The notes: generated by a model from the sequence alone, not told the origin. Shown: positions 26,964 through 36,237, numbered from the stretch's first letter. The stretch: 64,000 nt of DNA from Candidatus Magnetomicrobium cryptolimnococcus (GCA_018606805.1 JAGYWI010000007.1:62001-126000), one strand, 5' to 3'. Numbers and translations are program-made.

Positions 26964-27998
26964 GTGAATATAGCAGTGAGTGTTAAAGCTAAGGATGCTA
27001 ATAGGCTTGCAAAATCACTATGGTGGTTTTTTTTGTTACTTTTAACAGGTACAAGTGGTTATTATTATTTTGGTGAGGGTAAGTATGCCTTAATAGATTG
27101 TCTTTATATGACAGTAATAACGATTACAACGATAGGCTACGGTGAAATAGTTGATCTGTCAAAATCACCAACAGGAAGGGTTTTTAATATTATGGTGGCA
27201 TTTTCCGGTATGGGTATATTAACATACACACTTTCTACACTGACAGCATATGTTATAGAAGGAGACCTTAAGAATGAATTTGTAAGGGGTAAGATGGAAA
27301 AAAAGATTAAACAATTAAAAGGGCATTATATAGTATGCGGATATGGCCGTGTAGGACGAAAGATTAGCAGGGAGTTAAGCAGCAAGAACATTACGTTTGT
27401 AGTTATTGAGTTAGAGGAAAAGATAAAGGGCTATTTTGGAGACCCAATACTTAAATACTATATCATGGGAGATGCTACGGAGGAGATAGTTCTTGAGAAG
27501 GCATCAATAAAGACAGCTATAGGCATCTTTGTGGCTACTGGTGATGATAACAAAAATTTGGTAACAACGCTAACAGCAAAACTACTCAATACATCTGTTA
27601 AGGTGATTTCCCGCTGCGAGGAAACCATACATTTAAACAAGATGTTGCGAGCTGGCGCTGATTCAGTAATATCACCTGCCCATATTGGCGGCTTACGAAT
27701 GCTTACTGAAATGATTAAACCACATATTAATTCTTTTATTGATCATATATTTAAACAAACAGACGACCAACACATAATAGAAAGTTTTGAGGTTAAAGAT
27801 AGATTTGACAATAAAAAATTGTCAGATATTAAGCTCTACAATTTCCCTGAAACAATAGTGCTTGCATTAAAAAAAATGGATACTGGCAACATTATTTTTA
27901 ATCCCGGCAGGGATATGCTTATGAAAAAAGGGGATATACTGATAGTGATTACCTCTTTGGATGAACAAACTGAACTTGGACGAATTTTACAAAGTTAA
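26964..27998 (+). CDS. Two-TM potassium channel with TrkA-N/TrkA-C (RCK) domains
   Basis: Ligand-gated K+ channel of the MthK/Kch type, 344 residues. TM1 spans about residues 19-37, the selectivity filter TTIGYGE residues 55-61, and TM2 about 74-98. The RCK part begins HYIVCGYGRVGRKI (GxGxxG at 126-131) and carries a VIELE acidic nucleotide-binding strand end, then GDATEE. A C-terminal TrkA-C-like domain (about 255-343) follows. The start is GTG 26964. It stands alone between a terminator and a repeat. Confidence 0.93.
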   Translation: MNIAVSVKAKDANRLAKSLWWFFLLLLTGTSGYYYFGEGKYALIDCLYMTVITITTIGYGEIVDLSKSPTGRVFNIMVAFSGMGILTYTLSTLTAYVIEGDLKNEFVRGKMEKKIKQLKGHYIVCGYGRVGRKISRELSSKNITFVVIELEEKIKGYFGDPILKYYIMGDATEEIVLEKASIKTAIGIFVATGDDNKNLVTTLTAKLLNTSVKVISRCEETIHLNKMLRAGADSVISPAHIGGLRMLTEMIKPHINSFIDHIFKQTDDQHIIESFEVKDRFDNKKLSDIKLYNFPETIVLALKKMDTGNIIFNPGRDMLMKKGDILIVITSLDEQTELGRILQS

Positions 27999-28033
27999 AA
28001 AATAAACTAATCGGTAATAGTTCACCCTACTTT

Positions 28034-28062
28034 GTCATTGCGAGCGTAGCGAAGCAATCTCT
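28034..28062 (+). repeat. Short REP-like repeat
   Basis: The sequence GTCATTGCGAGCGTAGCGAA followed by GCAATCTCT matches a short palindromic intergenic repeat that I recall from many environmental bacteria. The internal GCGAGCGTAGCGA is nearly self-complementary. Decayed relatives may lie at about 20930-20960 and 29290-29345. Confidence 0.65.
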
Positions 28063-28167
28063 ATTAAGTAATAAATTCCGTATTATTGACTATAATGTTT
28101 TGCAAACCTAATTTATTGTGGTATATATTATAGGTTATAATGCTATAATAAAATTTATACTTTACTT

Positions 28168-29244
28168 ATGACAAAGAAGGTCCTACATGTACAGTTTCAC
28201 GAAGACGTACACAGCATCTATAGAAGTAGTGTAGATACTGTGATTTTAACTCTTATGCCTGAGTTCAAGAGTTACATTCCAGTTGTGGCGAGTGTATCGT
28301 ATAATAATAGAGTTGAAAGAGATGACCTACAAGTTACATTTTACACATTCACTGAAGATAAATTGATCAATAGAGTGTTTAATAAGATTTTAAACATAGG
28401 TGTTTTTACCTTTTCTAGATTGCCAAGTATAATCAATAATGAAAGACCAAACATAGTACACTTTCATAACAGACACAACCTCGTTGATAGAACTATAGGA
28501 CGCCTTAAATATCTGCCAAAGGTTGTTTGTCATTATCACAGACATTTTAAAGAGCTTAATATTCCTAATAGTTGTAATATAATTTTAACTGTAAGTGAGA
28601 ATATGAAGAACTATATCCTAACAAAGACTAACTCACAGATTCCTATCAGGGTCTCATATAATCCTATACCATTTGACCTTCTTTCTATGCAAGTTAGAGA
28701 AAAAATGGAAGTTTCCTATAACGAGCCAACGATAATTTACGTTGGAGGTAGCGCCCATCATAAGGGCTTTCAGGACTTAATGTCTACCGTAGAGTTGTTG
28801 GATATAGAAAATATCCCATATAAATTACTTCTTGCAGGAACTGGTCTAAATAAAGAGAACTTCACATCACCCAAAATTGAAGTACTAGGACTTTTGCCCC
28901 ATAATAAGGTGCTTGAGCATATCATGGGTGCTGATATATTTGTACACCCAGCCCACATAGAGCCTTTCGGTATTGCAGTGCTTGAAGCTATGTATTTAAA
29001 GAAACTTATTGTAGCAACTCATGTTGATGGCCTCAAGGAGTTTCTAAATAATGATAACTCTATTAAAGTAAACCCGAAAGACCCAAAAAACCTTTACAAA
29101 GGTATGATAAAGGCCTTTACACTTTTGAGCAAACATAGGGATAGTGCAAATGAATTACAGCAAAAAGCCTTTGAGGACAGTAAAATGTTTCATCCCTCAC
29201 TTATATCAAGAAATCTTGAGAATCTATATGATGAGCTTCTTTAA
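28168..29244 (+). CDS. GT4 family glycosyltransferase
   Basis: Retaining GT-B glycosyltransferase of 358 residues. The C-terminal donor-binding half has TIIYVGGSAHHKGFQDLM, LLAGTGL and the E-x7-E motif region HIEPFGIAVLEAMYL. The N-terminal acceptor half includes VHFHNRHNLVDR and VCHYHRHFKEL, His-rich for this family. It is isolated on the plus strand opposite the radical SAM gene. The acceptor is unknown (surface polysaccharide, LPS core or protein). Confidence 0.85.
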   Translation: MTKKVLHVQFHEDVHSIYRSSVDTVILTLMPEFKSYIPVVASVSYNNRVERDDLQVTFYTFTEDKLINRVFNKILNIGVFTFSRLPSIINNERPNIVHFHNRHNLVDRTIGRLKYLPKVVCHYHRHFKELNIPNSCNIILTVSENMKNYILTKTNSQIPIRVSYNPIPFDLLSMQVREKMEVSYNEPTIIYVGGSAHHKGFQDLMSTVELLDIENIPYKLLLAGTGLNKENFTSPKIEVLGLLPHNKVLEHIMGADIFVHPAHIEPFGIAVLEAMYLKKLIVATHVDGLKEFLNNDNSIKVNPKDPKNLYKGMIKAFTLLSKHRDSANELQQKAFEDSKMFHPSLISRNLENLYDELL

Positions 29245-29280
29245 TACTCAATAATTAAGTTTTTTAGTTGACAAATAATC

Positions 29281-29345
29281 ATGTGTTGTAATTGCAAGCA
29301 AAACAAGGGCGAAGATGCTAAGGCGCATCTCCATGCAATCTCTCT
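29281..29345. repeat. Degenerate repeat remnant
   Basis: ATTGCAAGCAAAACAAGGGC ... GCATGG... ATGCAATCTC: a mixture resembling the REP-like repeat at 28034 with an inserted GCTAAGGCGCATCTCC segment like the second hairpin of the multi-hairpin family. It lies in the 150-bp gap between convergent genes and no terminator is obvious. Confidence 0.35.
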
Positions 29346-29396
29346 GTTAAGGGGCTGCACTATTACGTTTTTTCTTCTTGATTATCGAGTTATTAA

Positions 29397-30485
29397 TTAA
29401 TCACGAAAGTTTTTAATTGTATGTTTTATTTTATTTAAATAGTCTTTTATCTGAGATTTAGCGGAAGCCCGTAATTGACTATTTTGCAAGCTAAGAGAGA
29501 TTTTTTCCTCTGTTAATTTTTTAATTTCTTTTGCTCTATCAACGTCAAGACAGTGAAGGGTCAGTATATTTTTAAAAAAATCATAGGGAGCTTTTACCTC
29601 TTTTAAGTCAAACTTAACGTCAACCCCTATATGAAAAAGCTCAACGTACCCATTTGCATCAACCCTTAGGGCCTTATAGGGGGCAACGTAGTAAATTTCT
29701 CGCAAACGCTGGTCTTTTATTGCGCGATAAAATTTGTCATACTCGGTCTCTTCTGTATAAAACGTTGTCCATTTATGCGGTAGCTGCGGATAATAGGATT
29801 CCCACTTGTAGGGCATCTTAGATAAAGTATCCCTTAACCTTAGGTACTCTTCGTACGTTATAGAGTTTTCACTAACCCATGCCTTATTCATATGCTCATG
29901 TACTGAAAACGTCCTTACTTCATTTAATGCAGCAAGATATTCAGTGGCACATTTTTCAACAATAATAGGTACTTCCTTTAGGTTATTTTTTGAAATGACA
30001 GTTATATAGTGAATGGGTGGAGAGTGCGGGATTTTTCTAAATGTATTTGTTAGGCGTTTTAAATTATCAATAAATATATGAAAATTAGCCCCCTTTCTTA
30101 GCGTTTTAAATACCTGCGGGTCAAGGGAATCTAATGATATATTTATATGGTGTATATCTAAGTTTGCAAGCTCTCCGATGAGTTCATCAGGTAGGGGAAA
30201 GGTCAAGTTCGTTGTAAAAAATACCTTTTTACGATGGGCTAATGGAACCATTTTTATCAAACTAATCATATTTGGATGAATTGTAGGCTCAAAAAGGCAT
30301 GAGAAATAAAAACTAGCATCTGAGTCTAATAGAGGCAACAAAGAGGTAACTTTAAGAAATGTTATTTCATCCATTAGCTTTGGAGCCCCAACCTTTGTCC
30401 AGTCGTTCAGACAGTAAGGACATCTGAGGTTACAGATGTTAGTTATATCGGCTGCTATAAAGTCGTAATATTTTATGTTTGACAT
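29397..30485 (-). CDS. Radical SAM protein
   Basis: A 362-residue radical SAM enzyme with the cluster motif CNLRCPYC (Cys18, Cys22, Cys25) right at the N-terminus and a normal core (INISLDSLDPQVFKTLRKG). No SPASM cysteine set is visible in the C-terminal part, which instead ends in a long charged helix (about 320-362). It is the third gene after the PPIase and the FG-GAP lipoprotein (gaps of 6 and 14 bases). The substrate is unknown; modification of a protein or of a sugar in surface assembly fits the setting. Confidence 0.85.
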   Translation of the reverse strand: MSNIKYYDFIAADITNICNLRCPYCLNDWTKVGAPKLMDEITFLKVTSLLPLLDSDASFYFSCLFEPTIHPNMISLIKMVPLAHRKKVFFTTNLTFPLPDELIGELANLDIHHINISLDSLDPQVFKTLRKGANFHIFIDNLKRLTNTFRKIPHSPPIHYITVISKNNLKEVPIIVEKCATEYLAALNEVRTFSVHEHMNKAWVSENSITYEEYLRLRDTLSKMPYKWESYYPQLPHKWTTFYTEETEYDKFYRAIKDQRLREIYYVAPYKALRVDANGYVELFHIGVDVKFDLKEVKAPYDFFKNILTLHCLDVDRAKEIKKLTEEKISLSLQNSQLRASAKSQIKDYLNKIKHTIKNFRD

Positions 30486-30499
30486 ATAATAGTTACTAA

Positions 30500-31666
30500 T
30501 TAACTTTGCCCTGGTGAATGCATGTATACTACTTTTTTTGCATCATATTCAAGGGGCACAAATATATCTAAAAATCCATCACCGTCCCAATCTGTGGTTA
30601 CACTATATAGCGGGTGGCCAACTACACTAAATACATCTGGGCACTGGAAATCAGGGGCGTAACATACGGCTATATTAGCCTTATCTCCGGCAGTAGTGTC
30701 CGGGTGGTGGCTTACAACTATATCGTCTATCTTATCATTATTCATATCAGCAATATTTAATAAAAACGGAGATGATAGAACCTTTATCCTTTTAAGCTCC
30801 TTAAACTGTAAATCGGCTCCAGTTTTTTCAATAAAGACAAGCTCATCTGCCCCATCTATAGTATATACTATTACAGGATTATTTTTACCATCTAATAAGT
30901 TAATTGGCACTGCGGCCCCCATTGAAGAATCTTCTGCATAAAATATTGGCACTGGCTTTTCAAAGCTGTTATTGCCCTTATTCCAGATTACGTATAAAAC
31001 ACGTTGACCAAAATCAGGCAGCAATATATCCATATTGCCATCGGCATCAATATCTGCAACAGAAACAAGCTTATTTATAAACATATTATTTATTTTAAAG
31101 TAAATACGCTCAAAAGCCATATGCCCCTGATTTATATAGATATTTACAGTACCATAACCAGTGGCAATTATGTCTTGCAAATTATCCTTATTAATATCAA
31201 CACAAATCATGTGCCTAGCACGTCCTATAAACGTTAGCGTTTCATTTGCACTTGCAAAGCCACCACTACCATCACCAAGTAAAAACTGGCCAACACCGGC
31301 TTCCATCATCGGTATTATATCAATGTTACCATCATTATTTATATCAGAAGAACACATCGAGACGTTTGGTTTTGAAATATCATACTCCTTAAAATCAGCA
31401 AACTCGGTACTTCCAGTTATATTATTAAATATAACCATATGCGCTTGTTTGGATATAACGGCAACATCTTGAAACCCATTACGGTTAAAATCCCCCGCTA
31501 TAACCTGCGTTACGTGTACAAACCCAACAGGGATGTCAATGTTTTGTTGTACGACGTCATTATTTTCAGGCGTCTTTTCAACAGCCTTATCCTCAGATGA
31601 ATCAGAACATGAAAATAGCCACACTACAGAAAAAAACAGCGCTATATGGAAAACAATATTTCTCAT
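30500..31666 (-). CDS. FG-GAP/VCBS repeat lipoprotein
   Basis: Exported lipoprotein of 388 residues: signal peptide with lipobox LFSC, then a Glu/Asn linker and seven or so FG-GAP blades carrying calcium-loop sequences (DFNRNGFQDVAVIS, DINNDGNIDIIPMM, DIDADGNMDILLPDF, DMNNDKIDDIVVSHH, DWDGDGFLDIFVPLE). This forms an integrin-alpha-like beta propeller, used for binding or adhesion. It shares its operon with a periplasmic PPIase that could help fold it and a radical SAM enzyme. Confidence 0.9.
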   Translation of the reverse strand: MRNIVFHIALFFSVVWLFSCSDSSEDKAVEKTPENNDVVQQNIDIPVGFVHVTQVIAGDFNRNGFQDVAVISKQAHMVIFNNITGSTEFADFKEYDISKPNVSMCSSDINNDGNIDIIPMMEAGVGQFLLGDGSGGFASANETLTFIGRARHMICVDINKDNLQDIIATGYGTVNIYINQGHMAFERIYFKINNMFINKLVSVADIDADGNMDILLPDFGQRVLYVIWNKGNNSFEKPVPIFYAEDSSMGAAVPINLLDGKNNPVIVYTIDGADELVFIEKTGADLQFKELKRIKVLSSPFLLNIADMNNDKIDDIVVSHHPDTTAGDKANIAVCYAPDFQCPDVFSVVGHPLYSVTTDWDGDGFLDIFVPLEYDAKKVVYMHSPGQS

Positions 31667-31672
31667 TATTTC

Positions 31673-32569
31673 TCATTTTAAAAAATTCGGGTTAATAGTT
31701 ATATTGACGCCTTTTTTGAGATTATCAATATACTGTTTAAGGTGCTCTTCATATTTTTTCATTTTTAACTTACCGCTAATAGCCACATCCGCCTGCGCGT
31801 CAAAGGGTAATGGTTGTCCTTCTATTAACTTTTGCATATGTATAACCAATGCCCCTGTCTTTTGTTTAATAATAAAATTATCACCCTCTTTATGCTGAAA
31901 AACCACACTCTCCACATCCGGCAAAAGCCCACCGTTTGCTATCTTTACGTTAGGGGTAAAATATATCAAATCCTTAAAAGCCCCTGTCTTATACTTTTCA
32001 AGAATCTTATCATAGGTAACGCCTTTTGATATGCCTACCTTAATGCCTTCTGCCGTTTCATGGACTTCCTCAACCGTTGGCGCTCCGTCTTTATTTTGCA
32101 CTACCACCTTAAACACATCAATAATGCTCTGGTTTGGCATTTTAAAACTTTCTTTGTTTTTATCATAATAATCCTTAATCTCATCTTTTGAAACAGTTAT
32201 TTTTTTATCTATCTCCTGTTCCACTATATATTTAACAAGTGTATCCTTCTTAGCGCGTTCAAGTTTTTCTATTACTTCAGGATTTTTCTCAATACCCTTT
32301 TTAATAGCATCACTATATAAAAGCTCATTATCAACTAATCCATCTATAAGTTTTTTCCTTTGCTCTACAGTTAAATCGGCATATCCTTTAGAATATGTCT
32401 TCTTAGCAGCCTCCTCCAGCTCCTTATCAGTAATCTTCACCGCTCCAACAGTAACAACCACCGTGTTGTCATCAAAAGGAGTAGCCATTATGCTACCCGT
32501 ATTACAAAACATAACAATAAAAATCATCCCACTTAGCCATGCAAACCTTCTAAAAAACATCTTAAACAC
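31673..32569 (-). CDS. Periplasmic peptidyl-prolyl isomerase (PpiC/SurA-like)
   Basis: Secreted chaperone/PPIase of about 298 residues: signal peptide, a SurA-N-like helical region (LTVEQRKKLIDGLVDNELLY; VEKDEIKDYY-like segment VSKDEIKDYYDKNKESF) and a parvulin-type PpiC domain (about 150-255; IANGGLLPDVESVVF). ATG 32575 is only one base from AGGAGG; GTG 32569 is 7 bases away and is preferred. It heads the three-gene unit with the FG-GAP lipoprotein and the radical SAM gene. Confidence 0.85.
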   Translation of the reverse strand: MFKMFFRRFAWLSGMIFIVMFCNTGSIMATPFDDNTVVVTVGAVKITDKELEEAAKKTYSKGYADLTVEQRKKLIDGLVDNELLYSDAIKKGIEKNPEVIEKLERAKKDTLVKYIVEQEIDKKITVSKDEIKDYYDKNKESFKMPNQSIIDVFKVVVQNKDGAPTVEEVHETAEGIKVGISKGVTYDKILEKYKTGAFKDLIYFTPNVKIANGGLLPDVESVVFQHKEGDNFIIKQKTGALVIHMQKLIEGQPLPFDAQADVAISGKLKMKKYEEHLKQYIDNLKKGVNITINPNFLK

Positions 32570-32667
32570 TTCCATGCCTCCTTTTTAAACTTAAAACACT
32601 AAACCTATATTATACCAACAGAAATATGGTTTGCAAAACTTTATATCAAAGAGAAGGACTAAAAAAT

Positions 32668-32797
32668 GAGGGCGCTGCCCTCAAACTCCCGCCAAAGATG
32701 CGGAGGCGCACCTCCCTGGGACTTGCCCTTTTGGAATCCCCTATCTGGCAATCCATACTATATTTGTTATTTCTTTGCAAACCTAGTTTATTTGAGT
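32668..32797 (+). repeat. Multi-hairpin dispersed repeat, copy 2
   Basis: Starts GAGGGCGCTGCCCTC, followed by CTCCCGCCAAAGATGCGGAG, GCGCACCTCCCTGGGAC, and an extension GGAATCCC...TATCTGG... ending TTTGCAAACC(T)AGTTTATTTGAGT that is also present at 43469-43578. The end overlaps the last codons of the SNase-like gene (stop at 32783). The small open frames across it are not genes. Confidence 0.9.
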
Positions 32798-33421
32798 ATA
32801 CATATTCTTCAAGTAATTGTAAAGCAACAATCGTCTATCTTCAAAAAAATACTGCCACGTGTTCGTCTCATAAACTTCCCATATACCACGTTTATTTAGT
32901 CTTGCTCGTCTTTCAATGCTTAAGTACTTATCATATATAAACGCACTTATATGTCTTTCTATGTAAGCTCTTTGGACAATCACAAGACCTTCAAGCAAAA
33001 GAGACTCATTAACATCCACATCTGGTGTTTTAATAATACACGTTTCACTACTATCCACCCTAAAACCTGTAACATACACTGCAACTTGTTTACCTTTAAC
33101 AACATTTTTAATTGTTTTTACCGATTCTCCATAAATTGGTTCCATATACTGTTTATCTAAAAACTCCGGCAATCTAATACCAAAAAGCACACACATTAGC
33201 TCATCACCAGTATTATTTTCTCTAACTACTATATTCACCCCCTTATATACTTTAACCACCACGGCATTAAAGCCTCTTTCTACTGCCTTTACCCTTCTAT
33301 CGGTTTTTATTAAGGTATCACCGTAATGAAATATATACATAAAAAACATCAATAAAATCAATACCTTCACATAAGGGTTATCATTAGCTTTAGTTTTCCT
33401 TTTAGTTATAGTTTTTTTCAT
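32783..33421 (-). CDS. Membrane-anchored SNase-like protein, catalytically degenerate
   Basis: From ATG 33421 the protein has 212 residues: a Lys-rich N-terminus, one membrane helix (about 18-33), then a staphylococcal-nuclease (OB) fold: VVVKVYKGVNIVV, LFGIRLPEF, YGESVKTIKNVVKGKQVAVYV, DVNESLLLEGLVIV, LNKRGIWE. The active DxYGR motif is replaced by DSSET and the first catalytic Arg/Glu loop is altered, so nuclease activity is doubtful. The longer frame (to 33574) includes repeat-derived sequence and is not chosen. The C-terminus runs into a dispersed repeat. Confidence 0.7.
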   Translation of the reverse strand: MKKTITKRKTKANDNPYVKVLILLMFFMYIFHYGDTLIKTDRRVKAVERGFNAVVVKVYKGVNIVVRENNTGDELMCVLFGIRLPEFLDKQYMEPIYGESVKTIKNVVKGKQVAVYVTGFRVDSSETCIIKTPDVDVNESLLLEGLVIVQRAYIERHISAFIYDKYLSIERRARLNKRGIWEVYETNTWQYFFEDRRLLLYNYLKNMYTQIN

Positions 33422-33481
33422 AAAAACTACCAACAAATAAAGATAAGTACCTAAGCAAAAGTAATCATAGGTACTAGCCTG

Positions 33482-33545
33482 TGGTTCAAAAATTGAAGAG
33501 GTGCACCCTTGCACTTTGGAGGGAGGCTTGAGGGGGAATATGTAG
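33482..33545 (-). repeat. Degenerate multi-hairpin repeat remnant
   Basis: GAAGAGGTGCACCCTTGCAC then TTTGGAGGGAGGCTTGAGGGG aligns, with mismatches, to the GGAGGTGCGCCTACGCACC...GGCGGGAGTGTGAGGGC portion of the copies at 47855 and 51600. It is an old or truncated copy lying upstream of the SNase-like gene. Confidence 0.6.
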
Positions 33546-33637
33546 TATGTGCATATAAAAAGTTTCCCACTCAAAAGTCCTCTCCTTACTTATATACTAT
33601 AGAAGTACAAAGTGTGGACAGCACTATTACTGTGTTT

Positions 33638-34111
33638 TCAATAATAACCACCTGCTAACTGTCGAATATGATACCAACGTCCATCTTTTTGCTTAACCCA
33701 CAAATCAACCAATTGCATCTGCATAGTTTTAGGCACTGGAAATGGTGCTGTCGGATAAGAATAGCTGTATTTAACTGTTGCAGGTGTAAACCCCAGCGTA
33801 CCTGAGCCTTCTTCCCCAATTTTAACAATTTCAAAATCATTTATATAAAGAGTATCGCCGCCAAAGCCACTTAGATATTTTTCTTTTGTAGCAATTTTTT
33901 TATAATAGATATTTTCATATAAATATGCTAATTCCATCTTATTTTCTTTTTTATATTGCCAATACTTTTTGACAGCTTCTTCAAGGGTTTCCTTTTTTAG
34001 TCTTCCATCTGATGACACACTAGTACACGAAACAGCAAAGGTTAAAACCCAAACAATATATACTAATAATATAGCAATTTTTATAGGTATAGAAAAGACT
34101 TTTAAATTCAT
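33638..34111 (-). CDS. Lipoprotein, possible NTF2-like fold
   Basis: A 157-residue protein with a hydrophobic signal and a lipobox-like FAVSC around residue 29, then one small domain: a helical start (KKETLEEAVKKYWQYKKEN, YLYENIYYKK) and strands (TVKYSYSYPT; MQMQLVDLWVKQKDGRWYHI). This is the usual layout of NTF2-like lipoproteins. No family signature is certain. It sits alone upstream of a terminator for the opposing segment. Confidence 0.6.
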   Translation of the reverse strand: MNLKVFSIPIKIAILLVYIVWVLTFAVSCTSVSSDGRLKKETLEEAVKKYWQYKKENKMELAYLYENIYYKKIATKEKYLSGFGGDTLYINDFEIVKIGEEGSGTLGFTPATVKYSYSYPTAPFPVPKTMQMQLVDLWVKQKDGRWYHIRQLAGGYY

Positions 34112-34124
34112 ACATTCACCTCAT

Positions 34125-34155
34125 AAAAAAAAGAAGACCTCCCTAAAGAGGCCTT
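34125..34155 (-). terminator. Intrinsic terminator of the secreted-protein gene
   Basis: On the minus strand AAGGCCTC, loop TTTAGG, GAGGTCTT (one G-U pair), then C and a run of eight T (34132-34125). It lies 36 bases past the stop of the gene at 34191-35735 and before the lipoprotein start. Confidence 0.9.
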
Positions 34156-34190
34156 CCCTTCCTTTATTAACAAAACTCCTTGAATCTCAA

Positions 34191-35735
34191 TTAGAAACCA
34201 ATCTGGCGTACGTCATCAGCAATCCACTGACCGCTTATCTGAGTTATACCGTCTATATCGAGCGGTCCGGTAAATGCGGTTGCGCCATAGAGGTTAAACA
34301 CGTTGATGTTGATACGGTTTCTTACGATAGGATACATATCCTGTCTTACACCCTGGTCAATTATATAGGAAAAACCAAACATCGGTGCAGCAGTAGCCAA
34401 TCTTACAGTACCGTTATATATACCCTTATGCTCAATTTCACCATCAAAGATAGTTGAAGCATTGGTACCTTCTAATATTATACGACCAACTTCACCCGCT
34501 GTAACGCGCTTTGTTGAAACCGTTGATTCGTTATCATCGAAGGCATATACTTCCATAGACCTTGCAGTGCTGCCAAAGAAGGTGCTATAAGTGTATGGGT
34601 TTTCATATGTTGAGTTACTTGCAGGTGCTACAGTAACGATTGTTGTTGTGGTGTTAGCACCAGTGCTTCTGTCATCAGCAGCAAATCTTGCCCAATAATA
34701 ACCTTCCTGATTAACAGCATCAGGCTCAACAGCAGCACCGAGGGCACGATAAGGTATACCATTTGTACAAGTAGTTGACCTACCCTGCGCAACATTTGAC
34801 GGTGTTTCTGGGTCTAAGCCGATAGCAATACCACCCAATACTACGTTATCAGTAATAAGGAGCTCTGGAGCCTGTATAAGGATACCACCCGGATTATCGT
34901 CTCTAAGCGTGGTTGTCCCACCAAAGCCGGACGGAGTACTTGAACAGAAGCCATCAGGACCGGTTATTGAAACAAAGCCTACACCATTACTTGTGGTTGC
35001 AGCAACAGCCTGACCGGTCTGAATCTTATTAATGTTCATAAAGCCCTGAAGCATTGCACCGTTCATAGCATAAGCTGACTCTGTGTTTAACATAGCACTG
35101 CTGATGTAAATAAGGTCTGGTAATACGGTAGCAGTATTAGCATATGAGCTTGTCTGCTTTGCTGTCATAGAAGAATTATCTTCTTTTGTAGCATTAGCCC
35201 ATAATGCCTGAATAGGTGCTGCAGCACCTGCACCGCTGTTAGCCTGTGCTCTGTAAAGCTCTACAGCGTTAGCATCTGTAGTAGCAGATGATACGTTAGT
35301 AACAGCAACTGTACCATAACCATAGTTAAGAGAGCTGCCACTTACCATATTAAACTGAAGCCTATCAGCAGTGTAACAAATCCCATCACCTGTTTCGCCA
35401 GGTACAAGCTTAATTAAAGCATTGTCAGTAGTATCTGCTGTAACGTTTATACCATAGTGATCAAGCTCTGTAAGTGAGCAAACATAGTCAAAAAGGTGAT
35501 TACTGTCTTTGTCATAAAAAACAATATGCACATCAAGTGCGCCACTTACATTCAAGTTGCTTGCAACATTATGAATATCCACATAAGTATGCTGGCCACC
35601 ACTACCTGCTTCCCAGTAGAATATTCCAGCGCCACCAGGTAAATTTTCAAGCGCTGATGTCGCTGCCTGAGCCATCCCCTGACCCATTACAGCGATCATA
35701 AGCATTAGTAAAAAAACAAGAAGTTTACTCTTCAT
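34191..35735 (-). CDS. Secreted Ala/Thr/Asn-rich surface protein, unknown family
   Basis: A 514-residue exported protein with a clear signal peptide (cleavage near AQA-ATSA). The mature part is low in Lys and rich in Ala, Thr, Asn and Gly, with few cysteines (pairs near FDYVCSL, GDGICYTADR, GFCSSTPS, TTCTNG), as in surface-layer or fibre proteins. A very strong ribosome site (AAGGAGGATTAGGA), a consensus promoter, a long leader and a terminator mark it as a highly expressed single-gene unit. I do not recognise the family; abundant cell-surface or sheath component is an inference. Confidence 0.8.
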   Translation of the reverse strand: MKSKLLVFLLMLMIAVMGQGMAQAATSALENLPGGAGIFYWEAGSGGQHTYVDIHNVASNLNVSGALDVHIVFYDKDSNHLFDYVCSLTELDHYGINVTADTTDNALIKLVPGETGDGICYTADRLQFNMVSGSSLNYGYGTVAVTNVSSATTDANAVELYRAQANSGAGAAAPIQALWANATKEDNSSMTAKQTSSYANTATVLPDLIYISSAMLNTESAYAMNGAMLQGFMNINKIQTGQAVAATTSNGVGFVSITGPDGFCSSTPSGFGGTTTLRDDNPGGILIQAPELLITDNVVLGGIAIGLDPETPSNVAQGRSTTCTNGIPYRALGAAVEPDAVNQEGYYWARFAADDRSTGANTTTTIVTVAPASNSTYENPYTYSTFFGSTARSMEVYAFDDNESTVSTKRVTAGEVGRIILEGTNASTIFDGEIEHKGIYNGTVRLATAAPMFGFSYIIDQGVRQDMYPIVRNRININVFNLYGATAFTGPLDIDGITQISGQWIADDVRQIGF

Positions 35736-36237
35736 TCCTAATCCTCCTTAGTTGTTTTCGCATAGCTATGCCATGCTTTTTAAACATTTTTATAACAGCT
35801 AAAAGCCTTTAATTACCTTGAGCTTATCACCCCCTTAACGTTAAGATGGACACTTCCCCATCCTTTGTTTTTCATGCCTTTCAGTCTAATGTATAAATAC
35901 ATTTCACCCATACAAATATGATTTGTTTAATTCGCATAACCTTAACATTATATCACAACACAACTATAAGTTAAGTTTATAACAAATCTTCTCCTCAAAT
36001 GTCAAGCTATTTTTAGCTCCATTGAAGTCCAACTCCCTCACTATCATGCCCGTTTTCTACCATCCTTTCCATACACATATCAAATGCAGTCAAGATATTT
36101 ATAGCAATTAACATGCCAACTCTTTTACATTGCTAAGTTACTGTTATTAAAGAACTTTTTTGCCATCACTGTGTTTTTTTAGACACACTCAGTTGTTATT
36201 TTTCAATACCATTTAAACATCATAGTATACATCTTGG
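35736..36237 (-). other. Intergenic leader and promoter region
   Basis: 502 bp without a gene. It contains the promoter for the secreted-protein gene (listed separately) and a leader of about 230 bases from there to the start codon. A TTAACGTTAA palindrome lies at 35837-35846, and CCCCTTAACGTTAAGATGGA is part of a region that could fold. Upstream of the promoter the sequence up to 36237 shows nothing else I can identify. Confidence 0.6.
35976..36005 (-). promoter_or_regulatory. Sigma-70 type promoter of the secreted-protein gene
   Basis: On the minus strand TTGACA (36005-36000) with 18 bases to TATAAA (35981-35976), or 17 to TTATAA. A second GATATAAT-like -10 occurs about 30 bases further downstream. 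The -35 is a perfect consensus. Confidence 0.75.

Noticed and set aside
35474-35701. Plus-strand frame opposite the secreted-protein signal region
   Set aside because: No ribosome site, and it is opposite a well-supported exported protein.
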